Source of the DNA: JAEZPW01 sp035629075
GTDB taxonomy: Bacteria > Acidobacteriota > Terriglobia > Terriglobales > Acidobacteriaceae
Direction of reading: 5' to 3'
Assembly: GCA_035629075.1 (NCBI GenBank)
Contig: DASPIK010000033.1
Span: forward strand, 99,880 to 163,879
DNA: 64,000 nt
Shown: in pieces, positions 8,076 through 17,202 of the stretch
How positions within the stretch are numbered: position 1 is the first letter of the stretch
Layout of the letters: each line of letters begins with the position of its first letter
Position numbers and translations under genes: made by a program
The notes under the pieces: generated by a model
The model's input: the letters and a program-made list of their open reading frames with translations, nothing else
What the model was told of the DNA's origin: nothing
Databases searched by the model: none

Positions 8076-9932
8076 GTGCTCGACTTTTTAGGCGAACTCC
8101 AGCGCACTCATACATGTGGTGAACTTCGTTCCTCTGACGCAGGTCAAACCGTAACCCTTATGGGGTGGGTTAACCGCCGCCGCGATTTTGGCAGTCTCAT
8201 CTTTATCGATATCCGTGATCGCAGTGGTATGACTCAGGTCGTATTCGACACTGATAACCCGACGGTTCACGAAAAGGCGTCGAGTCTGCGTAACGAGTAC
8301 GTTATCGCGGTCACCGGCACGGTTAAGCAGCGCGAACCGAATACCGTCAACAAGAACATTTCGACCGGCGAGATAGAAGTTATTGCGACTGAGCTTAAGG
8401 TCCTGAATGACTCGAAGCCGCTGCCGTTCACGCCCGCCGACACCGTTTTGCCGAACGAGGAGATGCGGTTGCAGTATCGATACCTCGATCTCCGTCGGCC
8501 GGACATGCAGAAGAACATCATTCTGCGCCATCGTGTTGCGTTGGCTGTCCGTCAGTATCTGGCTGCGCTGGGGTTTCTGGAGATTGAAACGCCGTTCATG
8601 ACGCGCAGCACACCCGAAGGTGCGCGCGACTACCTAGTACCGAGCCGCGTGCATACGGGATCGTTCTACGCGCTGCCGCAGTCACCGCAACTGTTCAAGC
8701 AGATCCTGATGATCAGCGGTTTCGACAAGTACTTCCAGATCGTCCGCTGCTTCCGCGACGAAGACTTGCGCGCTGACCGACAGCCTGAGTTTACCCAGAT
8801 CGACCTTGAGATGTCGTTTCCGCAGCAGGAAGTCATCTTCGATGTTGTTGAAGGTTTCCTGACCGAGGCTTTCAAGGCTGCCGGTTTCGAACTGCAAACG
8901 CCTTTTCCGCAGATGAGCTACGACCAGGCGATGCGGTTCTATGGCAGTGACAAGCCCGATCTGCGTTTGCCTGCCATGACCGACGTGCGCGAGGCGTTCA
9001 CGCCCGAGGTTTGCAGCACGCTGAATATCGATCCGCAAATGCCGATCATGCTCGTTCGCATTCCGAAAGTCGGCGAACTTTCGCGCAAAGAGCGGGACGA
9101 GATCAAGGGACTATTCAAGCCGAACGGCAGCAAATTGTTCGAGGACTTCAAGCGCCTTGAGAAGTCGTTCCCTGATGTGACTGCGAAGATCAGAGAGATT
9201 GCGGAGCCGCAGGATGGCGATCTGCTCGTTCTCGTAGCCGGCCCGCAGCAACCGACCGAGGCGCACCCGAATGCGGTGTACGCAGAGACAGGTGCGCCGA
9301 AGCCGCTAGTGAAGTTGCATGACGTGAATGTCTACACGTCGTCGGGACTTCTTCGCGTGGCACTGGCTCAGAAGTATGCCGACCGCCACGGTTGTTTCAA
9401 GCGTGGAGACTTCCGCTTCCTTTGGGTGACCGACTTTCCGATGTTCGAGTGGGACGAGCAGGAACAGCGTTGGGCCGCCGCGCACCATGCGTTTACCTCG
9501 CCGCACGAGCGCGACATGGAGAAGCTCTCTTCCGGTCTTGCGGCTGCGAAGGACCCGAACTCGGCTCTACGGGAAGTGCATGCGCTGGCCTACGACGTGG
9601 TGCTGAACGGCACAGAACTCGGTTCCGGATCGATCCGTATCCATCGGCAGGACATTCAAGCCAAGATCTTCGAAGCCCTCGGCATGGACGAAGATGAGCA
9701 GCGGCGACGCTTCGGATTCTTCCTGGAGTCGCTGAATTACGGAACGCCCCCGCATGGCGGCATTGCGCTTGGCTTGGACCGAATAGTCATGATCCTCGCC
9801 GGAGCCGATTCTCTCCGCGAAGTCATTCCGTTCCCGAAGACGGCGGCGGCGAAGGACCTGATGTGCGACGCGCCGACTCCGGTAGCCGAAGCTCAATTGA
9901 GGGAACTGGGTATCGAAGTCAGCGAGAAGTAA
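8076..9932 (+). CDS. aspS: Aspartate--tRNA ligase
   Basis: A 618-residue bacterial-type AspRS. The N-terminal OB-fold anticodon-binding domain (LMGWVNRRRDFGSLIFIDIR) is followed by class II motifs (PFMTRSTPEGARDYLVPSR; FRDEDLRADRQPEFTQID, motif 2; GLDRIVMILAG, motif 3) and the bacterial GAD insertion in the middle (residues about 300-410). I chose GTG 8076 because it gives the family N-terminus (M)LDFLGELQRTHTCGELR; the frame is open 22 codons further back without similarity. AAGGA lies about 12 bases upstream. Whether it charges only tRNA-Asp or also tRNA-Asn cannot be told, since gatCAB and asnS are outside the window. A strong terminator follows. Confidence 0.96.
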   Translation: MLDFLGELQRTHTCGELRSSDAGQTVTLMGWVNRRRDFGSLIFIDIRDRSGMTQVVFDTDNPTVHEKASSLRNEYVIAVTGTVKQREPNTVNKNISTGEIEVIATELKVLNDSKPLPFTPADTVLPNEEMRLQYRYLDLRRPDMQKNIILRHRVALAVRQYLAALGFLEIETPFMTRSTPEGARDYLVPSRVHTGSFYALPQSPQLFKQILMISGFDKYFQIVRCFRDEDLRADRQPEFTQIDLEMSFPQQEVIFDVVEGFLTEAFKAAGFELQTPFPQMSYDQAMRFYGSDKPDLRLPAMTDVREAFTPEVCSTLNIDPQMPIMLVRIPKVGELSRKERDEIKGLFKPNGSKLFEDFKRLEKSFPDVTAKIREIAEPQDGDLLVLVAGPQQPTEAHPNAVYAETGAPKPLVKLHDVNVYTSSGLLRVALAQKYADRHGCFKRGDFRFLWVTDFPMFEWDEQEQRWAAAHHAFTSPHERDMEKLSSGLAAAKDPNSALREVHALAYDVVLNGTELGSGSIRIHRQDIQAKIFEALGMDEDEQRRRFGFFLESLNYGTPPHGGIALGLDRIVMILAGADSLREVIPFPKTAAAKDLMCDAPTPVAEAQLRELGIEVSEK

Positions 9933-9967
9933 CGCAAGGTTGTGAACGAAGATTGCAGGGAGCAAAG

Positions 9968-9996
9968 AGCGCGGCCACGCAGCCGCGCTTTTTTTC
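9968..9996 (+). terminator. Rho-independent terminator of aspS
   Basis: An 8-bp stem AGCGCGGC (9968-9975) / GCCGCGCT (9982-9989) with a 6-base loop is followed by seven T residues, 36 bases past the aspS stop. Confidence 0.9.
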
Positions 9997-10046
9997 GGCG
10001 GGGCGAATCGTCAAGATTTAGTTTTCAAACTCGGGACACAGGTCGT

Positions 10047-11756
10047 TTACAACAGGCCGTAAATGACCAATGACTTATCGAAAGTGGTGATGATCTTCCC
10101 ATCTGCGACTATCGGCGTGCCGAAGCCGACTCCGACGCCCATTCCGTCCCGTCCGCGATTCATGTTGCTGTTCCATAGCTCGCGGGATACGTCGTTGGCC
10201 TCGTAGGCGTGCAACACAGCGACCCCGCCATCGCTGCTCTTGTCATACGCCCAAACGATGGCATTCTGCGTTCCGCTGGCGGACACCACCGAATTCCCCC
10301 CACGAACGCCAAAAGCCTTATTAGTCACTGCGAACGGAGCTGTGCCAAGTAGCCCGTTCTGCAGTTTGTACTGCCGAAGCGGTCCATTCGAGGTGGCAAG
10401 GTACAAGTTCCCATTCCAGTAGGACGGGTTCCCATACAGACGCTGCCAGTCGGGACCTTCTGCGAATCCCTCGCCCATGCCGGGTATGCAGGCTTTATTG
10501 CCGACCAGGAACTGCTGGGGTATCTGGGTGTCACCTGCAGGATTGAACTTTCCGAGGTTGTTTGTATCCAGCAGGTAGAGTCTGCCTTCTTTGTTGATCA
10601 CCGCCGCGAGTCTTCGACCGGGGCTTGCGGATTCCGGCAAAAGTGCAACTCCCCCAGATCCGATCTCGATATCAGCAGGGTTGACGCATGCCTCATTCGA
10701 GGGTGTGAACCAGTCAACGACGGTGAACCTCCCGTTGGCGAGCGTCAACTTGAGCACTGTATCGCCGTAGTTTTGCCCACCCCTGTGAGCGTTGAAGCTA
10801 CCATCGGCCGCCACGACGTAGATGTTCCCAGCGGCGTCGACTGAAATCGACGCACCGCCCTGCCAAAAAGACCCGCCGCCACCGTGGTCCGCCGGACCAA
10901 ACGCTGTGTCTTCGGCCTGGTAGTTCGGGGTTGGGTTGAAGACTGCCCGTTGTTGCAGCGTCTGGCGGTCATACGCCATCAGCCAGCCGTGGTAAACACC
11001 ATAGTCCGAGAAAGACCCCCAGCCAATGACGACGAGACCGCTTGCAATTGCCAGTCCCATGCGTTGATTTTGGATCGAGGCGTCGAATGGAATCTGCCCA
11101 TTCTGGCTACCTCTGCCATCTCCCGGCACTGAGGCCTGAATCTGCACGCTTCCGGCGCCGTAATCCTGTCCTGTGCGAATGTCGATGGACCTCAACCACT
11201 GCTCGGTGTGACCATTGCGCTGCAGCATGGTGACGAAGTACATGGCGCCAGTAGCGGGATCGATGACCGGTGTTCCCGTGATACCGATCTCCCCGCCGAA
11301 CGTACTGCGTCCGCCGATATTGTCGGGCGCAGGTACTATTCCGTTAGCGTGATCGGTGTAGTGTCTTTCCCAAAGAGGTTTTGTGGATTTCGAGTCGGCA
11401 TCGAATGCATAAACGCTGTTGTGCTCTGTGGCGACGATAACCGCGTTGAGCTTGCCTCTCGTTCCCATGTCAAGACCGGAGACGTAAAGAGGCTGCGCCA
11501 TGATCATGCCGTCGAGTGGGAACTGAGCCAGTTTTCCGAATCCACCGCCGCCCACCACTGCTGGGGTCAGCTTACTTTCGCTCCCATACAAGCCAGTGCC
11601 GGAAGTATCTCCCTTCCACATGAGAACGCCGCTTATCAGAGCGGCTCCCGGGGAGTCGTTGTCTCTTGAAGAACTCGAGGCCCCGCCGACACCGCCGCAA
11701 CCGAAGCTGACCAACAGACTCAGAATGACCGCAGATGCAACAGCCTTGTAAGCCAT
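10047..11756 (-). CDS. PQQ-like beta-propeller lipoprotein
   Basis: 569 residues from ATG 11756, which has a GAGGG ribosome-binding site; the frame is open 46 codons further upstream. The N-terminus is a lipoprotein signal (VILSLLVSFGC, lipobox Cys about residue 20) followed by a Gly/Ser-rich linker. The rest is a beta-propeller of the outer-membrane-assembly BamB / quinoprotein type, with blade motifs such as VYAFDADSKSTKPLWERHY, GTPVIDPATGAMYFVT, WLMAYDRQTLQQRAVF and LYLLDTNNLGKFNPAG. In Acidobacteriota such proteins are often annotated as pyrroloquinoline quinone-like; I see no dehydrogenase catalytic motif, so it may be a binding or scaffold protein in the periplasm. It is divergent from the DUF481 gene; the gap at 11757-11960 presumably holds both promoters. 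Confidence 0.75.
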   Translation of the reverse strand: MAYKAVASAVILSLLVSFGCGGVGGASSSSRDNDSPGAALISGVLMWKGDTSGTGLYGSESKLTPAVVGGGGFGKLAQFPLDGMIMAQPLYVSGLDMGTRGKLNAVIVATEHNSVYAFDADSKSTKPLWERHYTDHANGIVPAPDNIGGRSTFGGEIGITGTPVIDPATGAMYFVTMLQRNGHTEQWLRSIDIRTGQDYGAGSVQIQASVPGDGRGSQNGQIPFDASIQNQRMGLAIASGLVVIGWGSFSDYGVYHGWLMAYDRQTLQQRAVFNPTPNYQAEDTAFGPADHGGGGSFWQGGASISVDAAGNIYVVAADGSFNAHRGGQNYGDTVLKLTLANGRFTVVDWFTPSNEACVNPADIEIGSGGVALLPESASPGRRLAAVINKEGRLYLLDTNNLGKFNPAGDTQIPQQFLVGNKACIPGMGEGFAEGPDWQRLYGNPSYWNGNLYLATSNGPLRQYKLQNGLLGTAPFAVTNKAFGVRGGNSVVSASGTQNAIVWAYDKSSDGGVAVLHAYEANDVSRELWNSNMNRGRDGMGVGVGFGTPIVADGKIITTFDKSLVIYGLL

Positions 11757-11960
11757 CCACCATCCCTCATTGAAAGTACTTGTTACGAAGCGGTCATTCT
11801 GGGCGGGGTTGTTCCGGGCACGCGTAAAACACTGCCCGAGAACAAACAGCGAAAACTTGGCGCACGCCCAAATATTCAAAGCTGTTAGCCCCATCCAGCC
11901 TCTCTGCTTGAATCTCGTTCGCTAACGCCGTAAAACATTCAGAGAGGCACGTCTGAAGAA

Positions 11961-13082
11961 ATGCGGAATCTCTTACTGGCAAGTATTTTCACTTCGATAT
12001 GGTTATCGTCCGCATTCGCCGACCGAGTGGAATTAAGAAACGGCGATCGCATCACTGGCGAGGTGCTGCAGCTCGATAACGGCAGCCTTGTGGTGAAGAC
12101 CGAGGCTTTGGGTAATCTGCGCGTCAAGTGGGACGCTGTCTCGAAAATTACCACCGACAACCCCGTTCACCTCGTCGCCGATGGTGCGCGCGTAGAAGCC
12201 ACAACAGTGGAGAGGCAAGACGGTGCGGACGTCATCGTCACCTCTGGCGATTACGCCTTTTCCGTATCACCTGGACACATACTCGCGTTGCGCTCCGACG
12301 CTGAGCAGCTTGCGTACCAGCAGCGAGAATATCGCGAGCAGCACCCTGAATTCAGTGACCGCTGGAACGGCACTGTTGATGCAGGGTTATCTGCCGCGCG
12401 TGGCAATGCCGATACGACAAACGTCAGCCTGGGATTGAAAGGCGCCCGGACCACGGACAGCACGCGACTGAGCGTGTCGTTCAACTCGCTGCTTGCCCGC
12501 AGTCGCGCCGCAAACGGCACAACTCTGACCTCGGCGAATGCCGTTCGCACCGGGCTTCGCTATGAACTGAACCTGACGAATCGCCTGTTCACGTTTGGAT
12601 TCGGTAATTTCGAGTCTGATCGCGTCCAGCATCTGGACCTCCGCAGTGTTTACGGAGGAGGTGCGGGACTCCGCCTGGCACAGTCGGAACGAGGCAACTT
12701 AGACATCTTTACGGGCGCCTCTATGAACCAGGAGTCGTTCTCGACGTCAACTACGCCCGACAGGCGCACGGGTGAGCTGCTGTTTGGACAGGATCTTTCA
12801 TACCAGGTTTCGTCCCGTACCTCGTTCGCTGGCCGATTGAGCGTTTATCCGAACATGACGACGCCAGGCGACTATCGTGCGGTTCTCGACACTACCGCAA
12901 GCACGAAACTGAACGCTTGGATCGGCTGGCAAGTGACCGTGAGCAACGTTTATGTAAGCAATCCTGCGGTCGGAGCGCGTACTAACGATATGTTGCTCTC
13001 GACGGGGCTGCGTTTCAGTTTGGGGCATGAGCGCCCGTTCAGGCCGCGTGCCACTGTGGTCAAGTTCAAAAACGGGTACTAG
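11961..13082 (+). CDS. DUF481 outer-membrane protein (YdiY-like)
   Basis: 373 residues. A signal peptide (LLLASIFTSIWLSSAFA) precedes a small beta domain (DRVELRNGDRITGEVLQLDN, an SH3-like or LSM-like repeat often placed before DUF481), a linker (QQREYREQHPEFSDRW), and a C-terminal DUF481 beta-barrel (WNGTVDAGLSAARGNADTTN, strands through NDMLLSTGLRFSLG). In enteric bacteria the related YdiY is called salt-induced outer-membrane protein; the function is not established. It is divergent from the propeller lipoprotein and ends 103 bases before mutL. Confidence 0.8.
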   Translation: MRNLLLASIFTSIWLSSAFADRVELRNGDRITGEVLQLDNGSLVVKTEALGNLRVKWDAVSKITTDNPVHLVADGARVEATTVERQDGADVIVTSGDYAFSVSPGHILALRSDAEQLAYQQREYREQHPEFSDRWNGTVDAGLSAARGNADTTNVSLGLKGARTTDSTRLSVSFNSLLARSRAANGTTLTSANAVRTGLRYELNLTNRLFTFGFGNFESDRVQHLDLRSVYGGGAGLRLAQSERGNLDIFTGASMNQESFSTSTTPDRRTGELLFGQDLSYQVSSRTSFAGRLSVYPNMTTPGDYRAVLDTTASTKLNAWIGWQVTVSNVYVSNPAVGARTNDMLLSTGLRFSLGHERPFRPRATVVKFKNGY

Positions 13083-13185
13083 AAGCACTGTTGATCTTTC
13101 GTTGCGTCGCTGATTTAGTATTCCTTAGCAACTTGTAATTATTGAGAGTTATGCAGTAGATCTCGACGCCGGATACTGTTTCTTC

Positions 13186-15294
13186 ATGGCCCGCATCCAC
13201 GTACTCCCCGAGCACGTCGCCAACAAGATCGCCGCCGGCGAGGTGGTGGAACGTCCCGCGTCCGTGGTGAAGGAATTGCTGGAAAATGCCCTAGATGCCG
13301 GATCAACTCGTATCCGCGTGGTCGTCGAGGGCGGCGGCAAGAAGCTTATTCAGATAACGGATAACGGCTGCGGGATGGTGCGTGACGATGCCATGCTGGC
13401 TTTTGAGCGTCATGCCACCTCCAAACTTGCCAATGCAGACGATCTGCTTAATATCGCGACACTCGGATTTCGCGGCGAGGCCCTGCCGTCCATAGCCTCC
13501 GTGTCGCGGCTTCGGTTGGAAACGCGCGCTGGTGAAGAGCCGGCCGGAACCGTCCTGGAAATCGCCGGTGGCAAGCTATTAACGGTTGAAGAGGCCGGAT
13601 TGCCGTTAGGGACCTCGATCACGATTCGTGACCTTTTTTTCAACACGCCGGCCCGTAAGAAATTTCTCAAAGCTGAGTCGACCGAGCTGTCGCATATCGC
13701 CTCGCTCGTGACGCATTACGCGCTTGCTCATCCAGACAAGCACTTCGAGTTGCATAATACCGTGAATGCCATGCTGGTCGCGCCGCCCGTTCGCAGTCAC
13801 TCAGAGCGCATTTACCAGGTGTTTGGGCGCGATACGCTCGACCAGTTGATTCCGCTTGCCGCTGAAACGCCGCTTGAACGTACTGGACTGCCACAGCCCC
13901 CGCCGTGGGTTCGAGCGCGCCTGGAAGCTGAGCGCATTAAGCACGGGGAAGATGAGATGACGGTTGCTGAGGCGGCAGCCGAGAATCTCGGCGTGTTGCG
14001 GGCACACGGGTTCGTTTCCAAGCCCGAGATTCAGAAGCTGAACCGGAATTCAATCTACATTTTCGTGAACGGCCGGCTCATACGCGACCGCCTGATCCTA
14101 CACGCATTGACCGAGGCCTACCGCAACATCATTCCGCCTACGGTTTTTCCCGTCGTGCTGCTGTTTTTGGAGATGCCGTTCACGGAAGTGGACGTGAATG
14201 TCCACCCTTCAAAGACGGAGGTTCGGTTCCGCCAGCAGAGCTTTGTACACGACTTCGTGCGCGAGTCAGTACGTGCCGCCCTGATGAAGGCGCGTCCCGT
14301 GCCGCAGTTCACGTCGGAAATACACGCTTCGCCCACCACTGCTGCGCACCTCACACCTGGCGCGCGCATTTCTGAGCAGATCGAGCATATGGCCGCCAAG
14401 GCAGGTGTTATCGCCAATCCGGAGGAAGTGGGCGTAGCACAGAAAGATGCGGAATTTTCACTGCGAGCCCAGTCGCTGCCGCCAATCAACCAGCGATTGG
14501 GGTTCGGTGGTGACGCGATTACGATCGACGCGAATGCAGCGATTCCGGTTGCTCGTGTGGCTCCGCAGACGTTCGGCTCGCACGTGCCGCAAGGACATGC
14601 GGCGAACGGCGTGCACCTGCCTGCGCTCTCGGGCGCACCATGCGGAGCTGCTGCCGTTGATGCTCCGCTTGCGGACGACCCTGTTGTGGCTCAGGAGGAT
14701 TCCGATACCCCGGTCCTCGCCACGCTCAGGCCACTTGGCCAGGTGCGCGATTCCTTTATCCTCGCGGTGAACGGCGAAGGACTCTGGATTATCGATCAGC
14801 ACGTGGCTCACGAACGCATCCTCTTCGAAAAAGTGCTGCAGCAGCGGTCCGTGGAAGCGGTAGATAGCCAACGAATGCTTATGCCGTTAATCGTGGAACT
14901 CACGCCGGCACAGCATGCTGTATTTGCCGAGATTTCACACGAACTTCACCGGAACGGCTTCGACGCCGAACCGTTTGGCACGCGGACAATCGCTGTGAAG
15001 ACTGCTCCCGCCGGGATTGACGCCGCCGAAGTCGAGCGCATGTTGCACGAGTTACTCGACCAGTTCGAGCGGGAGCGGCAGGCGATGAACATCGACTCGA
15101 TACGCCGCGAAATTGCGGCTTCGATCGCGTGTCATGCTGCAATCAAGATCAATACTCCGCTCCCGCAGGATAAGATGGAGTGGCTTCTTCGCGAATTGGC
15201 AGCTACGGAGTGTCCGATGAGTTGTCCACATGGCCGTCCGGTCGTGTTACGTTATTCAGTTAAGGACATTCAGCGGGCATTTAAGCGCATCTGA
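13186..15294 (+). CDS. mutL: DNA mismatch repair protein MutL (endonuclease type)
   Basis: 702 residues. The N-terminal GHKL ATPase has the expected boxes (ELLENALDAGSTRI; ITDNGCGM; TLGFRGEALPSI), followed by the MutL transducer domain (VNGRLIRDRLILHAL; VDVNVHPSKTEVRF) and a variable linker (residues about 370-510). The C-terminal dimerisation/endonuclease domain carries a DQHVAHERILFE motif (D537 to E548), plus ACHAAIK and CPHGRP motifs, so it should nick DNA in a metal-dependent way like MutL proteins of bacteria lacking MutH. The usual alanine after DQH is valine here. MutS is not in the window. The start ATG 13186 gives the family MARIHVLPEHVANKIAAGEV N-terminus. Confidence 0.96.
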   Translation: MARIHVLPEHVANKIAAGEVVERPASVVKELLENALDAGSTRIRVVVEGGGKKLIQITDNGCGMVRDDAMLAFERHATSKLANADDLLNIATLGFRGEALPSIASVSRLRLETRAGEEPAGTVLEIAGGKLLTVEEAGLPLGTSITIRDLFFNTPARKKFLKAESTELSHIASLVTHYALAHPDKHFELHNTVNAMLVAPPVRSHSERIYQVFGRDTLDQLIPLAAETPLERTGLPQPPPWVRARLEAERIKHGEDEMTVAEAAAENLGVLRAHGFVSKPEIQKLNRNSIYIFVNGRLIRDRLILHALTEAYRNIIPPTVFPVVLLFLEMPFTEVDVNVHPSKTEVRFRQQSFVHDFVRESVRAALMKARPVPQFTSEIHASPTTAAHLTPGARISEQIEHMAAKAGVIANPEEVGVAQKDAEFSLRAQSLPPINQRLGFGGDAITIDANAAIPVARVAPQTFGSHVPQGHAANGVHLPALSGAPCGAAAVDAPLADDPVVAQEDSDTPVLATLRPLGQVRDSFILAVNGEGLWIIDQHVAHERILFEKVLQQRSVEAVDSQRMLMPLIVELTPAQHAVFAEISHELHRNGFDAEPFGTRTIAVKTAPAGIDAAEVERMLHELLDQFERERQAMNIDSIRREIAASIACHAAIKINTPLPQDKMEWLLRELAATECPMSCPHGRPVVLRYSVKDIQRAFKRI

Positions 15295-15401
15295 AGGTCA
15301 TCCCATAAGTGCGCCGTCGTGGTCGACGGTGCTCCAGGTTCTAACGCAGCGTCGCCGGTACTGGGGACGCAAATTAATGTGCGGCTCGTTCGGCCTCATT
15401 G

Positions 15402-15429
15402 CTGACTGCTGACCGCTGATTGTTGACCG
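15402..15429 (+). repeat. Period-7 CTGA repeat array, copy 2
   Basis: CTGA at 15402, 15409 and 15416 and TTGA at 15423 are exactly 7 bases apart. The array ends 8 bases before the ATG at 15437, the same distance as copy 1 to hisS. Confidence 0.65.
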
Positions 15430-15436
15430 CAAACTC

Positions 15437-16339
15437 ATGACAGAGCAGGAACTCCAGCAGCAACGCCAGGCAAAATGGCGCCATGACGGCCGCCCGGTGC
15501 GCACGCTCGACGATGCGCGTGAATTCATCGACTCCGTCGGCTTCTGCCTTATGTACCCACTGCGCACGCCTGTGCTGGTGCCTACGTTTATCGGAGCGTA
15601 CGTTGGCGAGGACAAGGACCTGCCGGTCTGGAAAAACGCATTCAAGGACCCGCGCGCAAAAGAAGCGACGGAACTGATGGTTAGATTGCTCCGCGACAAG
15701 TCTGCTTATGAGGCGAACCTATTCGGGGAAACTAATTTTCTTGTGTCGGCCTCGGTCTTCCCGTTCTTCTACGGTGTGGTTGGCGACCGCAACCCGAAGC
15801 AGACGCCTAAACCCGGACGCCGAAGCGAATACACTCCTCTGGCCCTGGATGTTTTTGAGGTAATCCGGAAAAAGGGTGCCGTCACCAAGAGCCACCTCCG
15901 CGAACAGCTAGGTGCCGAGCTCACGCCTCAGGCGCTTGACCGTGCTCTCAATGAACTCTGGTCGCGCCTCCGAATTACTCGCGTCGATTACGTGGCTGAT
16001 GAAGGGGCTTACTGGGACGCGCTTTACCGCTGGTCGCCTGACGCGGTCCGTGAGGGCATCCAGATTTCGCTTCCTGAGGCACTTACCGCGCTGCTCTCAA
16101 AATATCTTGATTGCGTTGTTGCGGCCGATCAGACCGAGATTGGGGATTTCTTCTCGAACTTCGTGCCGCGTTCGAAAGTTAACGAGGCGATCAACGCCCT
16201 TTTGTCTGCGCGCGAATTGCAGTTTACTGCTGTGGGTAACCGTTCTCTAGTTCAGATCACGCCGCCAAAGCCTACGGCTCAGTCGCTAGCCCGCAATAAA
16301 CCCATAGCTCGGCGGCCCGGACGAAAGCTCGTAAAATAA
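15437..16339 (+). CDS. Winged-helix protein, possibly YcaQ/AlkZ-like
   Basis: 300 residues, soluble, no signal peptide. The N-terminus has a LDDAREFIDSVGFCLMYPLR segment; the centre has a likely winged helix (FEVIRKKGAVTKSHLREQLG with LNELWSRLRITRVDYV), and the C-terminus has a second helical/winged segment (LSKYLDCVVAADQTEIGDFF) and a basic tail (NKPIARRPGRKLVK). The layout recalls the YcaQ/AlkZ family of winged-helix DNA glycosylases, but I cannot point to the catalytic glutamine motif and the length is shorter than YcaQ (about 400). DNA-binding is likely; glycosylase activity is a guess. It ends 7 bases before cmk and is probably co-transcribed with it. Confidence 0.55.
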   Translation: MTEQELQQQRQAKWRHDGRPVRTLDDAREFIDSVGFCLMYPLRTPVLVPTFIGAYVGEDKDLPVWKNAFKDPRAKEATELMVRLLRDKSAYEANLFGETNFLVSASVFPFFYGVVGDRNPKQTPKPGRRSEYTPLALDVFEVIRKKGAVTKSHLREQLGAELTPQALDRALNELWSRLRITRVDYVADEGAYWDALYRWSPDAVREGIQISLPEALTALLSKYLDCVVAADQTEIGDFFSNFVPRSKVNEAINALLSARELQFTAVGNRSLVQITPPKPTAQSLARNKPIARRPGRKLVK

Positions 16340-16346
16340 CTCTTTC

Positions 16347-17066
16347 ATGACCGAATCTGCGCAACGAAGACTTATCATCGCCATTGACGGACCGGCAGGA
16401 GCGGGGAAGAGCACTATCGCTTCCGCGCTGTCGAAGCGGCTTGGTTATACCAATCTCGAGACCGGTGCCATGTACCGCGCGCTAGGACTGAAGGCGCTCG
16501 AAAACGGTGTTTCGCCGGATGATGAACCTGCTTTGTATGCGCTCGCCGAGAGATCCGTCATTGATTTGCTGCCTACGCCGAATGGCAACCGCGTGCTGCT
16601 CGACCAGCGAGATATCACTGCGCTCATTCGCGCTCCGGAGGTAAGCGACGCGGCCTCTCGCGTTAGCGTTCATCCCAACGTCCGGCGTTGGATGGTGGAC
16701 CGTCAGCGTGAGATGGGCGCTTCGGGCGGCATTGTCATGGAAGGCCGCGATATCGGCACAGCCGTTTTTCCGAACGCCGACGTGAAAATTTTCCTAGACG
16801 CTAACCCCGACATTCGCGCACAGCGCCGGTTGAGCCAAGATTCAAACAAGCCCGGCCCCGCCAAATCGGCGGAGGTTGTTGCTGCCGAGATGCGTCAGCG
16901 TGACGAGCGCGACCGAAGCCGCGCTACCTCGCCACTTGCTCCGGCTCCGGACGCCGTCATTCTCGATTCCAGTGGGCTGACGATCGAGCAGGTCGTCAAC
17001 CGTGCCGAAGAAATCGTGCAGCGGAAACTCCGGCAGTTAACGGCATCAGCGGCGCAGCCTGAATAG
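16347..17066 (+). CDS. cmk: Cytidylate kinase
   Basis: 239 residues. It phosphorylates CMP and dCMP with ATP. The P-loop is IDGPAGAGKSTIA (residues about 14-26), followed by the substrate-binding LETGAMYRALGLKAL, the GRDIGTAVFPNADVKIFLDA segment and the lid arginines (RAQRRL; RDERDRSRA). The length is normal (about 225) with a short extra C-terminal tail. It starts 7 bases after the winged-helix gene, so the two form a likely operon. A GC hairpin follows, shared with the convergent DUF4097 gene. Confidence 0.95.
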   Translation: MTESAQRRLIIAIDGPAGAGKSTIASALSKRLGYTNLETGAMYRALGLKALENGVSPDDEPALYALAERSVIDLLPTPNGNRVLLDQRDITALIRAPEVSDAASRVSVHPNVRRWMVDRQREMGASGGIVMEGRDIGTAVFPNADVKIFLDANPDIRAQRRLSQDSNKPGPAKSAEVVAAEMRQRDERDRSRATSPLAPAPDAVILDSSGLTIEQVVNRAEEIVQRKLRQLTASAAQPE

Positions 17067-17145
17067 CGGCTGCCAGGCAAAATTTCATTCCTGCCTAAGA
17101 CACGGGCAGGTGGCGGGCCCACCCGTTCCGGGTTGTGCAAGAATA

Positions 17146-17169
17146 GGGGCCTCCCCTGAGGGAGACCCC
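17146..17169. terminator. Hairpin between convergent cmk and DUF4097 genes
   Basis: GGGGCCTCCC (17146-17155) pairs with GGGAGACCCC (17160-17169) around a CTGA loop, with one mismatch. The T-run is weak on both strands, so termination is plausible but not certain. Confidence 0.55.
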
Positions 17170-17202
17170 AAAACCATAGCATCACCCGGTTAGCGAGATT
17201 CT

